A DNA stretch of 64,000 nt from Cryptomeria japonica (lineage: Eukaryota; Streptophyta; Pinopsida; Cupressales; Cupressaceae), in the NCBI RefSeq assembly GCF_030272615.1, contig NC_081414.1, positions 821,433,896 to 821,497,895 on the forward strand, written 5' to 3'. Positions 45,072 to 56,596 of this stretch are shown in pieces. The notes beneath the pieces were generated by a model. It was not told where the DNA came from. It worked only from the letters and a program-made list of their open reading frames with translations, and made no database searches. The translations under genes and the position numbers were made by a program. The stretch's first letter is position 1; each line of letters starts with the position of its first letter.

Positions 45072-46310
45072 TGTTGGACATTTGGTGGAATTTATTATGT
45101 GTTACATTGATGTTTTGTCATTGATGCCAACACTAGGTGTTTGGGTGCTTTACCAACACCCTTCTGGTCCTGGTAGGATGAGTGGTTTTTGGTTGGTTTG
45201 GATCTGGCATGATCCGATAGGCTCAAGTATGATTTGTTTATGGAATTGGCTTATTCATGATACTCATGTTCATATTCAGGAAGTTGGTTTTGGTCTTGTG
45301 ATCGGATGCTATTATGTTTTCTTACAACCTTGGCTTCTAGTTCCGACGAGTGTTTCACCGGTAGAGCTTTTGATGAAGATCTTTGATGAATTGCATAAGT
45401 GGTGTTGGTGCAACTTCTGGTGGAGTTTCAAGATGTTGTTGGTGATCATATTAGAGACTTGGCGGACGGAGATCATTGCTTTAGCGTTTGGACCTATATT
45501 GGGTCCTGGTTTGTCTAGATTATGGACTAGTTTAATGAAGCATGTGGGTTGGACCTCTCAATGTGTTTCCAAGATGTCTTATGTGTTGGATATTATTAGT
45601 TTGATCTAAGGCCGACATGCTTTGTAATTATGTATTTGGTTTATTGTCTGGTGGCTGACCTGATTGGTTATGGTCGAGGGTTTGTATATATGATGTAAGA
45701 TCTCATTGTAGATCATCATGACCATAATCATGGTATGGGAAATGGACATGTAATGTTTGAATAACGTAATATCATTCATGAAGAGGATTTGGTCGATCAT
45801 AGGAGATTGAATTGGGTTTATGTAAGAGGATTTATTCCTCCGGTATTGAGCTCAATCAGAATTGTACTCACGCATAGGAGATGCTATCTTTGCAGTTCAA
45901 ACACTTCTCTGGATTGTAGTCTAGATTTCTATGTAGTTAATGAGACTCCTTTTGTGATGAGAAGTGCTCTCTAGGTTGTTGGCCTTCCTACAAATGCAGA
46001 CCCCTCAATTGTAATTTACATACTTACTGCAGAAGTATTATTTGACTGTGGGTAGTCTTCCCACCGTGGTTTTTCCCTTTACCGGGTTTTCCACGTATAA
46101 ATCTTGGTGTCATGTGGATGGTATTTATTCTGTGATTACTATTTATGCTTAGTTGGTTTAACTGCTACTCTGGTATTTTTTTAAGCATTCTGATATTAAT
46201 GTTTTGGGTTATGGTATTATTTTTTTTAATTGCTAATGGTTCCGGTAATCTGTGACAATTGATTCAGCCCCCCTTCTTAGTTGTCTTCTAGTTATTTGTA
46301 TTGTCTAACA
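45072..46310 (+). repeat. 5' LTR of H
   Basis: 1239 bp, TGTTGGACATTTGGTGG to TTGTCTAACA. It holds CATTGATG boxes near the start, the hairpin with perfect CGTGG/CCACG arms (46065-46095), and a C-run with CTTCTTAG (46267-46280). A 175-codon open frame inside it has no family resemblance and is not a gene. Confidence 0.88.
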
Positions 46311-46312
46311 GT

Positions 46313-46324
46313 TGGTATCAGAGA
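46313..46324 (+). other. Primer binding site of H
   Basis: TGGTATCAGAGA, one base from the copia form, two bases after the LTR end. Confidence 0.85.
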
Positions 46325-46368
46325 TTTGGTCCTCTCTATAGAAATCTTAACCGCTTGAGGAAGATCCT

Positions 46369-47540
46369 ATGGTGACTAACAGTTCAAGTTCATCCAGTTC
46401 ATCTCAAGCTATCTTTTGGAGAGATATTCCTTGGCTTGATCGAACAAATTAAACAGTATGGAAGATAAGGATGGAGACTCATCTGAGATGTCTTGGCAAA
46501 GAGATTTGGGAGATCACAGACAATAGTGTCACACCTTATAATCCAGAATCTGGAAATCCTCCTCCGGCAAACCTTCATAAGGAGCTTGAGAATGATTGTA
46601 GAGTAAGAGACACCCTCTTGTGTGCACTTTCTGATCAACAAATAATGGGATTAATCGACAAATCATCTGGAAAGGCTATATGAGAGAAGTTGGAGACTCT
46701 TAATGAATGTGACCCTATATTGAAGATTGCTAAAATTGATGGTTACCAGGTGAGATATCAAAACCTGAAGATGGAAGAAGATGAAAGGATTATTGCATTC
46801 ATGGAAAGGGTAAATGAGATTGTTATGGGAATTCAATGTTGTGGTGGAACTCTAAGAGAAGATGAAATTGTATCTAAAGTTCTGAGAGCCTTACCACTGG
46901 CTTACAAGATGATGGCTACTGCTATTAATGAGTTGAGAATAATGGCTAATACATCTTTCAACAAAGATACTTTGGTTGGAAAACTATCTACTTTTGAACT
47001 TGAAGAATTTGAACCTTCTGGAGCTGTGAAGACTGAACCTGCTTTTCATGCATCTGCATCAACAACTAGTAGGCAAGATTGGAAAGCTTAATATGAGAAG
47101 GAATTGGATGATATGAAGAGAGAAGATGAATAATTTGAGCAACTTGAGGCACTATTTGCTAGAAGAGTACCTAAAAGACCAATAGGAAGTAAGTATGAAG
47201 GAAACACACCTTTTAAATGTTTTGCATGTAATAAGATTGGTCATTTTTCATCTAGATGTCCTGAAAGGAATTCAAGATTTAAAGAAAGAGTTAGAGTATC
47301 ATTTAAGCCTAACCCTGGATATCAGAACAAGTATAAGTACAAGAAAAACATAGACAAATCATGCTACATAGCGGACAAGGAAGGCATTACTGATTTTGAT
47401 GATGAACCAGTAGAAGACTCTACTAGTGGTTCCAACAATGGGAAGGAATGGGTGTTCTTGGCTATCAAGGAAGATATTCTGGCACTAGAAGAGAATGTAC
47501 CTAAAGAGAAGGCACTTGCTGCTAAAATTGAAGACAAGGA
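46369..47540 (+). pseudogene. gag: gag polyprotein (element H)
   Basis: Start at 46369, followed by a Ser-rich stretch. The capsid region is related to C and K (ENDCRVRDTLLCALSDQQIMG, MEEDERIIAFMERVNEIV, CCGGTLREDEIVSKVLR). Stops lie near 46450, 46681, 47089 and 47131. One knuckle, CFACNKIGHFSSRC (about 47217-47258), is intact, followed by basic then acidic linkers. Confidence 0.88.
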
Positions 47541-48546
47541 TGAATCGGTAATTGATAGAAGTTGTTCACATCATATGACTGGAGATAAAGGGAAGTTTCT
47601 ATCTTTGGCGATCTAGTTATATATGGAGATGACAAGCATGTATGATCAAAGGAAAAGGAACTATATCATTGGATGGTAAGAACAATATTGACAATGTTTA
47701 TTATGTTGAAGGTTTAAGGCATAATATTTTGAGTGTAGGACAATTGGTGGATAAGGGATTTCAATTACATTTCAAGGATGGAAAATGCAAAATCATTAAC
47801 AGATCTAGTTTGGAGATTGCAAACGACACACAAACAAAAGGTAATATATTTTATTTAAATTCTGGTGAGAAGACATGTTTGATTACATAGATCGATGAGA
47901 GTTGGCTAAGGCATAAAAAGTTGTGTCATGTGAATTTTGATTTTATTGTGAAGATCATTTCAACTAAGGCATTTAGAGATATAGCTAAGATTGTGAAGCC
48001 CTATAATCTGATATGTAAAGAATGTCAAATGGGTAAACATGTCGGAACCTCTTTTTGGAGTATATAAGATAAATCTAATGATGTTCTTGATCTTATTCAT
48101 ACTGATTTGTGTGGCCCTGTTAGAGTCAAAAAAATTCAAGGTGATAGATATTTCATGCTAATCATTGATGATTATTCTAGAATGATGTGGGTTACATTTT
48201 TAAAGGAGAAATATGAGGCATTTGAAAAGTTTAAAATCTTTAAGGCTAAAGTGGAAATTGAGACAGGATTGAAGATTAAATGTTTGAGGTTGGATCATGG
48301 TGGATAATTGACATCCGGCGAGTTTAATAAATTTTGTGAGAAGAATGGTAAAAGAAGAGAATTTTCTGCTCCCCAGACACCTCAGCAGAATGAAGTTGTG
48401 GAAAGGAAGAACCGAACTATCTTGGATACTACTAGAACAATGGTGATGGAAGTAGTGAGCACAATGGTTTATACATTCAGAAGAGTACATATCAAAGGAG
48501 AAATTGGTAAGAAACCTTATGAATTATGGTTTGGCAATACACCTTA
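47541..48546 (+). pseudogene. pol: Protease and integrase (element H), truncated
   Basis: The protease site reads VIDRSCSHHMTGDKG: the Ser-Gly after the Asp has become Arg-Ser, so the triad is lost. A frameshift lies near 47612. Integrase keeps RHKKLCHVNFD (His pair) and CKECQMG, HTDLCG, LRLDHGG then TAA, and VVERKN. Stops lie at 47888 and 48066. The frame ends at YELWFGNTP, where foreign sequence begins. Confidence 0.86.
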
Positions 48547-49460
48547 TTCAGCAGAGTACATATCATTTCCTGCAACTCCATTGAAGACGGTTTAAAACCA
48601 ATTTTCACCAAAATCTTCATAACTTCCACAATTATAATAAAAAACATCTCAGACCAAATGGAAAAGAAAGAGGGTTCACATATATTTCCAATAAATCTAT
48701 TTATAGGTCATAATTATTCATTATGAGTCCATACCATCCACCGCAACATGACTATTCTCAGGAAACCTCAAATCTGCAATCAACAACTTTCACCAAACAT
48801 TCCATAACTTCTTCATTTTTAAAGATAATCACTCCAAACAAAAAGGAAAAGAAAGGTAATTCACATATATAACTATCCATTATATATATACAAAGGTTTT
48901 CAAGCCATACATGGTCGTACAAGGCCTGGAACCAACATAAAAATTGGAAAGCCAATCAAAATGACAATAGTAGAATGCACCAAAACGTATCAAAATGTTC
49001 TCCTTTCTTCCCTTTCTTCCCTTTCTGATTTGGAATGACCATAAAATTCCTTTTTATGGACTCTTGGTCAGTTTTGAATTTACAACTACCTCTCATAACC
49101 AACTTTTAACCCCTTTTGTAACTTTTGTTACATTTTTGCAACTTTGCTTGACAACATTTACACTTTTGCACAAATGACTTCATGGATTTATAAAAACCTT
49201 AAATACATGTCCAAATGATCATTTAACAATATTATACATGCTTATTACCATTTCAAGGGTCATTTCACAATTTTTAACCCATTTGACCAATTAAGACCTT
49301 AACTAGGACATTTTGACAATTTTTTACAAATGGCTGTAATTATCCTTACATATTGATTCACCATGACTTAAAATGAACATAAAAATTCAAATGTGATTGA
49401 ATTTACTCATGAATTGTATTTTATCTTCTTGTAGCCTCTTGGTGCTTAGGTACTCCTGCA
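48547..49460 (-). repeat. 3' LTR of I, internally deleted
   Basis: Ends TACTCCTGCA at 49460. From 48556 it aligns with 50448 onward. The nine bases before resemble the start of the other LTR (CAGCAGAG against ATGCAGAG), so the first roughly 500 bp were probably deleted. Confidence 0.7.
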
Positions 49461-49944
49461 CCATACTCCCGACCTTGAAATGTTTCCATGTCCCATGGAA
49501 ATGCTCTGGTTAAGAATCGACAAACAAAACTGTGCCTCTTTGTCTTCATCAATGGATTGATGCCTCCGTTGCCCTCTGTCTATCCTTCAACTGTGACTCC
49601 TATCAATTAAGTGTATGCTGGTTGCCTCTAAGGTTCATCTCTAATCTGAAGTCCACTCCTCCATGCTTCTACAAACACCAATAACCTCTGTCCCTCACCT
49701 GGGAGTCCCTTCATGCCACTCTCCCCAGGACTTTTGGCAACACCCAATGAACCATCTTCTTTGGCCATCTTGACAAACCTTCCAGTCTGTCCACATGCAG
49801 TGAGTGAATGTGCACTTGTAACCATAAAAACTCAATAACAATAATCAAATCCAAAACCTTTGCTCAACCCAAAATCCTAGAGTAGATTGCCTCTTTTGGA
49901 TCTCTATCCACATGCTTAGAATCTTCTGAGCTCTGATACCAATT
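49461..49944 (-). other. Internal region of element I
   Basis: 484 bp. A minus-strand open frame of 65 codons (49628-49825, MVTSAHSLTACGQTGRF) lies about 120 nt after the primer site, where a gag would start, but it is short and shows no family motif. No clear polypurine tract; GGTCGGGAGTATGG beside the 3' LTR is the best candidate. Confidence 0.5.
49930..49941 (-). other. Primer binding site of I
   Basis: The minus strand reads TGGTATCAGAGC, intact. Confidence 0.85.
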
Positions 49945-51109
49945 TGATGCAGAGCATCTTGGAAAACCAATCCTATCATGTTGATCCATCCATATTTTCA
50001 TCATGAGAACAATTCATTAGAGGAATATTTCATCATACTTCAACAATTAGTCAATCAAGAAAATATAAACTTAATCTAGGTATCAAACTTGCCAACTGGC
50101 TATCCCCTTGGATAGACCTGTACACAGAGGTTTATAAATCTCTAACTAGATACAAACACCTGAATACCTTCAGTCAAACCCTGAATAACTGGATTACAAA
50201 AAATATATCCAAAAATTATCAACATCCAATGGTTAGATTAAAAAATATGGCCGCTACATTGAGATCCATTTATGTTGTCCCCAAACAAAGCATGTGCATG
50301 TCAGTCCGCCTAGGGCATCAAATATCTTTCAAAAAACAAACCCAAATGATCCCAAAATAATTTCACATGAACCCTTTATGTATTTAATTTCATAATATGT
50401 AATCCATTAAATTTTCCACTGGTTTAATCATTATATAAAGACAAATCATTTCCTGCAACTCCATTGAAGACAGTTTAAAACCAATTTTGACCGAAATCTT
50501 CATAACTTCCACAAATATAAACAAAAATGTCTGAGACCAAAAGGAAAAGAAAGAGGATTCACATATATTTCCAATAAATCTATTTATATGTCATAATTAT
50601 TCCATATTAGTTCATACCATATGCCGCAACATGACTGTTCTCAAGAAACCTCAAATCTGCAATCAACAACTTTCACCAAAATTTCCATAACTTTTTCATT
50701 TCTAAAGATAATAACTCCAAACCAAAAGGAAAAGAAAGGTAATTCATATATCTAACTATCCATTATATATATACAAATTTTTCCAAGCCATACATGGTCG
50801 TACAAGGCCTAGAACCAACATAAAAACTGGAAAGCCAATCAAAATGACAATGGTAGAATGCACCAAAACGTATCAAAATGTTCTCCTTTCTTCCCTTTCT
50901 TCCCTTTCTAATTTGGAATGACCATAAAATGCCTTTTTATAGACGTTTGGTTAGTTTTGACCTTACAACTACCTCTCATAACCAACTTTTAACCCCTTTT
51001 GCAACTTTGCTTGACAACATTTTGTTGTCAAGTTGACAACTTTTACACTTTTTTACAAATGACCTCATGGCTTGATAAAAAGATTCAATACATGTCCAAA
51101 TAACCATTT

Positions 51110-52767
51110 TGATAACTCAATGATGAACCACTAGTACCAAACCAGTACTGAGAGGGGGGGGGTGAATTAGTACAAACACAAATACAATCCAAAACCGGTT
51201 TGACAGTAAATTCTCCAAGTGACTGACAAACAGGGATACCGGTAAAACAAAGTGCAACTGGTATCATCCAGTATAGCTCAATCAGTCATGAACCGGTCAC
51301 TCAATAAGCTTTCCTCTTAGCTCAATACTATAGTATCATTATATTCTCATGCATAAACAAGTAAACTTAACCATCAGATCTTCACAACAGTGAGTTCAAT
51401 ATGTTTTATAGATAGGCATAAAACATAGAACCTTCATGTGCTTAACAGGTAAAACAAAGCATCACAAGAAAAAAGCATTTCACATGACACACATATTTTT
51501 TCATGTGGAAACCCAACTGGGAAAAACCACGGTGGGGATGAATACCCACAAGCTTCTTTTTGAACTCTTTAGAAGTCTGCTCTGTTAGGAGCTTTGTCTG
51601 GTTAAGGACATTACAATAGGTTCTGGTAGGAACCGATCCTGTTAGGGATCACCCGGTTAAGGGATACCCAGTTAAGGGTTAAACCCGGTAGGGTCACCTT
51701 GTTAGAGGATTTCAAGAACTCAATAGCTGAAAGGATCTCCTAAGCTCTCTAGCTTCTCAGGACTCATTAGCCTCGAGTTACCCGATTAAGGGATTTGAAT
51801 CAAGCCGGTTAAGACCACCCGATTTAAGGGATTTTGAATCAAGCCAGTTAAGGCTACCTTGTTAGGGGATTTTACAACTGTTGAAGTGGTTAGAGATCAA
51901 CAGGTATTACAATGATCTGTTAACAACACTCAATGCTAATGCAGATCCATTTAGGCTCCTCTTTTCCTTCTGCACATTCACTTTGCAGGTATCTCTTCTC
52001 TCCTTTGGTCTGGCAAGAATTACGTATCACTTCCCTTGGATACACACTCACAACTTTTGCCAACAACCTTAGAAAGAAACACAACATCGACCTTATAGGA
52101 AACATATAGGTTGGTAGCAAAAACCCTAAACCCTAAACCTATTAGGTTAAGCAATTCAAGTGGTTCAATCCTGACTGTTGAATCATACTGCATTAAATGC
52201 AACAATCTTGAATCGATCTCAAGACATTCTCCATCATCCATTATCCATCGATTTCTTGGTGGCTGATAACTCAAGACGCATTATCACCGTTTGACATACT
52301 TCACACATTTCTGAGGTAGACAAGAATAGTCTTCTTCATGCAAGATCCTTCACGCGCATAGAGCTTACGTGGCAACACGATCTGTCCTCCATCATACTAC
52401 TAACTCATCACATAGAGATCACCGATTGAGTCACATAGACTTGAGGTACACCAACTGGAAATCCTGAAGTGGAAGCTACCTACCAACCGGTAGTCATACA
52501 ATGCTTCCATGTGCCAGTTCCCATAACTACATGCTGGTTCACCTTGAACAAATATGCCACTTCACTTTCCTTGAACAAATATGTCGCTTCACTTTCCTTG
52601 AACAAATATGCCGCTTCACTTTGGCATATAAACCAGTGCATACATATGCCGGTTCCTCTCTCTCTCTTCACTTATCACATGTGCCGGTTCACACCATGTC
52701 TCATATTGACATCAATGAAAACATACAATATCATTATGTCTTCATGCCGGTTCACATAATGCTAACA
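51110..52767 (-). repeat. Solo LTR of the B family
   Basis: 1658 bp flanked by perfect CATTT duplications (51105-51109 and 52768-52772). Its minus strand begins TGTTAGCATTATGTG and ends like the LTRs of B (CTCAGTACTGGTTTGGTACT...ATCA). It contains the hairpin (51504-51532), the repeated TTAAGGGAT/TGTTAGG block (51590-51870) and a triple 27-bp repeat. No internal genes, so it arose by LTR-LTR recombination. Confidence 0.9.
52542..52622. repeat. Triple 27-bp tandem repeat in the solo LTR
   Basis: Three units, 52542-52568, 52569-52595 and 52596-52622, each CCTTGAACAAATATG then a 12-base end with small changes (CCACTTC, TCGCTTC, CCGCTTC). The matching place in the B LTRs has a single looser unit. 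It partly explains why this LTR is longer. Confidence 0.9.
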
Positions 52768-53009
52768 CATTTAACAATCTTATGCATGCTTATTACCATT
52801 TCAAGGGTCATTTCACAATTTTTAACCCATTTGACCAATTAAGACCTTAACTAGGACAATTTGACAATTTTTTTACAAATGGCTCTAATTAGCCTTACAT
52901 ATTGATTCACCGTGACTTAAAATGAACATAAAAACTCAAATCTAATTGAATTTAATCATGAATTGTATTTTATCTTCTTGTAGCCTCTTGGTTCTTAGGT
53001 ACTCTTGCA

Positions 53010-53577
53010 CCAAATGGGTTTTTAGAAATAAATTGATGAGGATGGTCAAGTTATAAGGAATAAGGCTAGTTTGGTTTGTAAAAGGTATTCTCGGAAGGAA
53101 GGAATTGATTATGGAGAGACGTTTGCACCTGTAGCTAGGATTGAAGCTCTAATATTATTTCTTGCCTATGCTGGTCATAAGAACTACAAAGTTTATCATA
53201 TGGATGTTAAGTGTGCATTTTTCAATGGGGATCTTGATGAGGAAGTTTATATTGAGAAACCTCATGGGTTTTCACTATCAGATGATACAAACATGGTGTG
53301 CAGGGTAACGAAAGTTTTATATGGATTGAAACAAGCACCTAGAGCTTGGTATGCAAGGTTGGATAAATATCTTTTGAAGCTTGGTTTTAGTAAGGGTAAT
53401 GCTGACAATAATTTATATTATAAGATCACTAATGATGATATACTGATTATTGAAGTATTTTTTGATGACATTATTTTCGGACGTGAAGATATGTTATGCA
53501 TGGAATTTTCTAAGAATATGGAGAAAGAATTTGAAATGTCCATGATTGGAGAGATGATATTTTTCTTTGGTTTGTAG
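53010..53577 (+). pseudogene. pol: Reverse transcriptase (element H)
   Basis: Resumes at the KWVFRNK motif (53013 on, with a frame change), then open 53071-53577: [42 protein letters not shown]. The catalytic box reads VFFDDIIFGR, with Phe for the Val of VDD and Arg for a Gly. It ends at TAG 53575-53577 in place of the Gln of GLQI. Confidence 0.9.
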
Positions 53578-54408
53578 ATTACTCAAAATGACAAAGGTAT
53601 TTTCATTTGTCAAACTAAGTATGCTAAGGAATTGTTGAAAATTTTTGGTATGGGAGATTCTAAACCAGTAAGTACTCCTATGGTTACAAGTTAGAAATTG
53701 ACAAGGAAAGATGTTTCTGCATTGGTAAATCCTACAAGATACAAATCTATGACTGGAGGTCTTCTTTATTTGACTCGGACTAGGATTGACATAATTAATG
53801 TTGTTTGTACTGTATCAAGATTTCAGAGTGATCCTAGAGAATATCATGAGAGTGCAGTGAAAAAGATTTTTAGATACTTGCAAGGTACATCATAATATGG
53901 TTTGTGGTACCCTAAAGATGATAAATTTACTTTATATGCATATACAGATGTTGATTGGGCTGGAGATGTTGATGACTGGAAAAGTACTTCTAGTGGAGCT
54001 TTCTTTCTTGGAAATAAGTTGGTTTCATGGATCAACAAGAAACAAACATGTACTTATTTATCTATTGTTGAAGTTGCGTATCTTGCTACTGCTACTAACT
54101 GTACACAGGTTTTATGGATGAACAAATTGAAGGATATAAAGGAGGATTGTAATAGATTGATAGTTATTCACTGTGATAACTCTGATGCTATTGATATATC
54201 AAAGAGTCCGGTATTTCATTCCAAGACAAAGCACATATCTATCAAGTACAACTTTTTGAAGGAAAAGGTGGAAGCAAATGAAGTTAGACTGGTTTATGTG
54301 AACATTAAAGAGTAGATTGCAGATATCTTCACTAAACCTTTGCCCAAGGAATCATTTGAGTACTTCAGAGATAGATTAGGGGTCACTGCCCCTCTGACAA
54401 AGATCTGA
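53578..54408 (+). pseudogene. pol: RNase H (element H)
   Basis: DSKPVSTPMVTS then TAG, SMTGGLLYLTRTRIDI, AYTDVDWAGD (Asp), EVAYLAT (the usual Glu-Ser-Glu changed), HCDNSDAIDI (Asp), and KE then TAG (54313-54315) before IADIFTKPLPK. Natural end at TGA 54406-54408. Confidence 0.9.
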
Positions 54409-54810
54409 TTGATACGGTTTGGAATTAGTCTAGTATGCATTATCAGAGATGTTTTTCATTCCAACACTAATGTGGGGATGCTACTACTTAGGTTAAGTAG
54501 TCAGCTTTGTAATTCAATAGTTTTTTTTTTTTGCTTTGATATTCTTGTTAGATTTTTGGCCTTGATGTCAAAGGGGGAGAGATATTGATGTAAAAAAGAA
54601 AAAGAAAGGGGGAGAGATATATGTACAATTGAAAGGTTTACAGAGATATCATTCACAGGTGACATTTGGTCTTTGTTTTGGAACTTCATTGCTACATCTA
54701 TATGTGGGAGATTGTTGGTTGTGTTCCATTAAGGGGAGACTTGTTTGGCATTTCTTGTTACGTAGATGTTTCTCACATCTAGTGTTGTCATCAATGCCAT
54801 ATGGGGAGAT
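54409..54810 (+). other. 3' untranslated region and polypurine tracts of H
   Basis: 402 bp without a gene. AAAGGGGGAGAGAT occurs near 54570 and near 54605, a decayed TTAAGGGGAGAC near 54730, then CATCAATGC (54789-54797) and the terminal ATATGGGGAGAT (54799-54810). Confidence 0.82.
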
Positions 54811-55232
54811 TGTTGGCCATTTGGTGAAATTGATTATGTGTTGCATTGATGTTTTGTCATTGATGCCAACACTAGCTATTTGGATGATTTACCATCACCC
54901 TTATGGTCCCAATAGGATGAGTGGTTTCTGGTTGGTTTGGATCGGACATGATCTGGTAGGCTCAGATATGATTTGGTTATGGAATTGGCCAGTGAGTAAA
55001 TATTGTGGGTCCCACCGAGGATTTTCCCCTACCGAGTTTCCTCGCCAAAAATATTTGTGTTATGGTGTGCATTGATGGTTATACTATTATTTATGTTTAT
55101 TGCTTTATTCATTGTTTACCGATACATTAATTTGGGTTGTAAAGTTGCAAACAAGTTTAAATCTTTTGTTTATAGGTTAGACACTGATTCACCCCCCTCT
55201 TAGTGTCTTCGGGACTGATCATGTATCTAACA
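54811..55232 (+). repeat. 3' LTR of H, chimeric and short
   Basis: 422 bp. The first 178 bases match the 5' LTR of H closely. From about 54989 the sequence belongs to another family: hairpin arms CGAGG/CCTCG (55016-55044), a C-run with CTCTTAGTGTC and the end GTATCTAACA. It is followed directly by the gag of gypsy element J. Confidence 0.8.
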
Positions 55233-55964
55233 CTAGGTCATTTCAAACCTACATGGTGGAATGATAGTGATTTCTGTGAATATCATCGTACTAAAGGTCA
55301 CAAAACTGCAAGATGTCATAAATTGAAAAACTTAATCCAAGACATGATCGATCAAGGTGACATCACGATTGATACCAATAAAAATTCAACAAACATGAAT
55401 CATACTATCTTTAAGGATCCACTTGTCAAACATGATAAATGGAAGGCATCTACATCGAGAACACAAGACAACACAACTAACTACACAAAATTCTCATACG
55501 AATATACTATTCACGCCATTAGCTCAAGAGATGTAGTAAATGATGATTCACAAGAAGCACTCGATTATGATGAGCAATATCAAGATACTTACAAAGATGA
55601 TAACCAAATTTGCATGCTGTCAGAAGCACCGAAATATGATGAGGACAAGAATCTCTATCGTATGGAATGGGGACATGAAGAATCGTTTCATTCAGGATGG
55701 TTTGAAGATGAGCTTATAGCACATATCATGGATGTCATACTTGGACATGATGAATATAGGAAGGGATATGAAATTAACCTTGATAACACAACATATGTTA
55801 CAAACAGTTACCTCACAAGAGATGATATAATGGCTACCATCACGATAACTTCCAAAGATAGAGACTGTGTAGTAGTTACTCACAGATATAAAGTAACTTT
55901 ACAAGGAATACCATCAAACCCACCAGTAGCAGTAGGAACTATAATGTTGTTGAGTAACTCATGA
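55233..55964 (+). pseudogene. gag: gag C-terminal part (gypsy element J)
   Basis: FCEYHRTKGHKTARCHKLK is a zinc-knuckle variant (Cys-x2-His-x4-His-x4-Cys) typical of some plant gypsy gags. It is followed by an acidic, Asn/Asp-rich region. The frame is open for about 243 codons to 55964. The Met upstream (55203) lies in LTR sequence and is not the true start. Confidence 0.78.
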
Positions 55965-56089
55965 AAACCTCAGCACAAATATCACTCTTTAAACTATTGC
56001 ATATATCATGAACCCATAAAGTTATTCTAGAGAAAGCACTTCAAGATTAAGCAGTTGACAAAGATATAGATGAAAATACCTTCTAATCC

Positions 56090-56596
56090 ATGGTGGGGTA
56101 TTTGGCACAGGATACTCGTATTGCATTCATAGAACATAATATTACCAATGATAGAATTCTACATAATGACCCGCTATATCTAGAAGCTTACATACATAAG
56201 AGAAGAATCATAAGAGTACTTATAGACGAAGGAGCCAGTCTCAGCATCTATACATTAAAGTTGGTTAAGGCATTGGGATATTTTGAGCTTCACATTGATC
56301 CTTCAAAAAGAATAAACAATAAAGCATATGATGATGAAGAGCATCCTTCAAAAGGTATAGTTATGCTACCAGTGCAAGGAGGACCTATAACAACAGATGT
56401 TACTTTCCAAGTGTTAGATAGAGAACTAGGGTACAACATGTTATTGGGCCACCCATGGATTCATACCATGCAAGATGTACCATCAACATTTCATCAATGT
56501 GTTAAATTATCGTATAATGACATTGAAATCACCATAAAGGGAGATCCAAATCCATTCCAACACTGTAATCACTTGAAGGCAAATGTAGATAACTAG
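56090..56596 (+). pseudogene. pol: Protease-like domain (gypsy element J)
   Basis: 168 codons. RRIIRVLIDEGASLSIY gives the aspartic protease Asp (Asp-Glu-Gly-Ala-Ser in place of Asp-Ser-Gly). Later VTFQVLDRELGYNMLLGHPWIH is the usual second part of a retropepsin fold, and a TAG ends the frame. Confidence 0.8.

Larger units (their letters stand above)
48547..53009 (-). mobile_element. Element I: short non-autonomous LTR element inside H
   Basis: Two direct repeats, 48556-49460 and 50448-53009 (the second split by a solo LTR), match closely, for example CATTTCCTGCAACTCCATTG in both. On the minus strand the order is 5' LTR, primer site (49930-49941), 484 bp of internal DNA, 3' LTR. No gag or pol is encoded. 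The left LTR lacks about 500 bp of its gag-side half. Confidence 0.75.
49945..53009 (-). repeat. 5' LTR of I, split by a solo LTR
   Basis: Parts 49945-51109 and 52768-53009, about 1.4 kb together. The plus strand opens TGATGCAGAGCATC and closes ACTCTTGCA. It aligns with 48556-49460 across the inserted solo LTR: the text around CATTTAACAATC is continuous in the other copy. Confidence 0.8.
45072..55232 (+). mobile_element. Element H: copia retrotransposon, interrupted and with a chimeric 3' LTR
   Basis: 5' LTR, gag, PR and IN to 48546; foreign sequence 48547-53009; RT, RH and 3' LTR from 53010. Part of the integrase end and the RT linker is missing at the interruption. The flanks ACAAT (45067-45071) and CTAGG (55233-55237) do not match. 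Confidence 0.87.

Noticed and set aside
45082-45609. A 175-codon plus-strand ORF
   Set aside because: It lies wholly inside the 5' LTR of H, has no family resemblance, and its counterpart in the 3' LTR (54629-55075) is not conserved in frame.
52121-52140. Telomere-like AAACCCTAAACCCTAAACC
   Set aside because: Only two to three units, within a solo LTR at a place where the B LTRs have a looser TTTAGGGTTTAGG; not a telomere or interstitial telomeric array.
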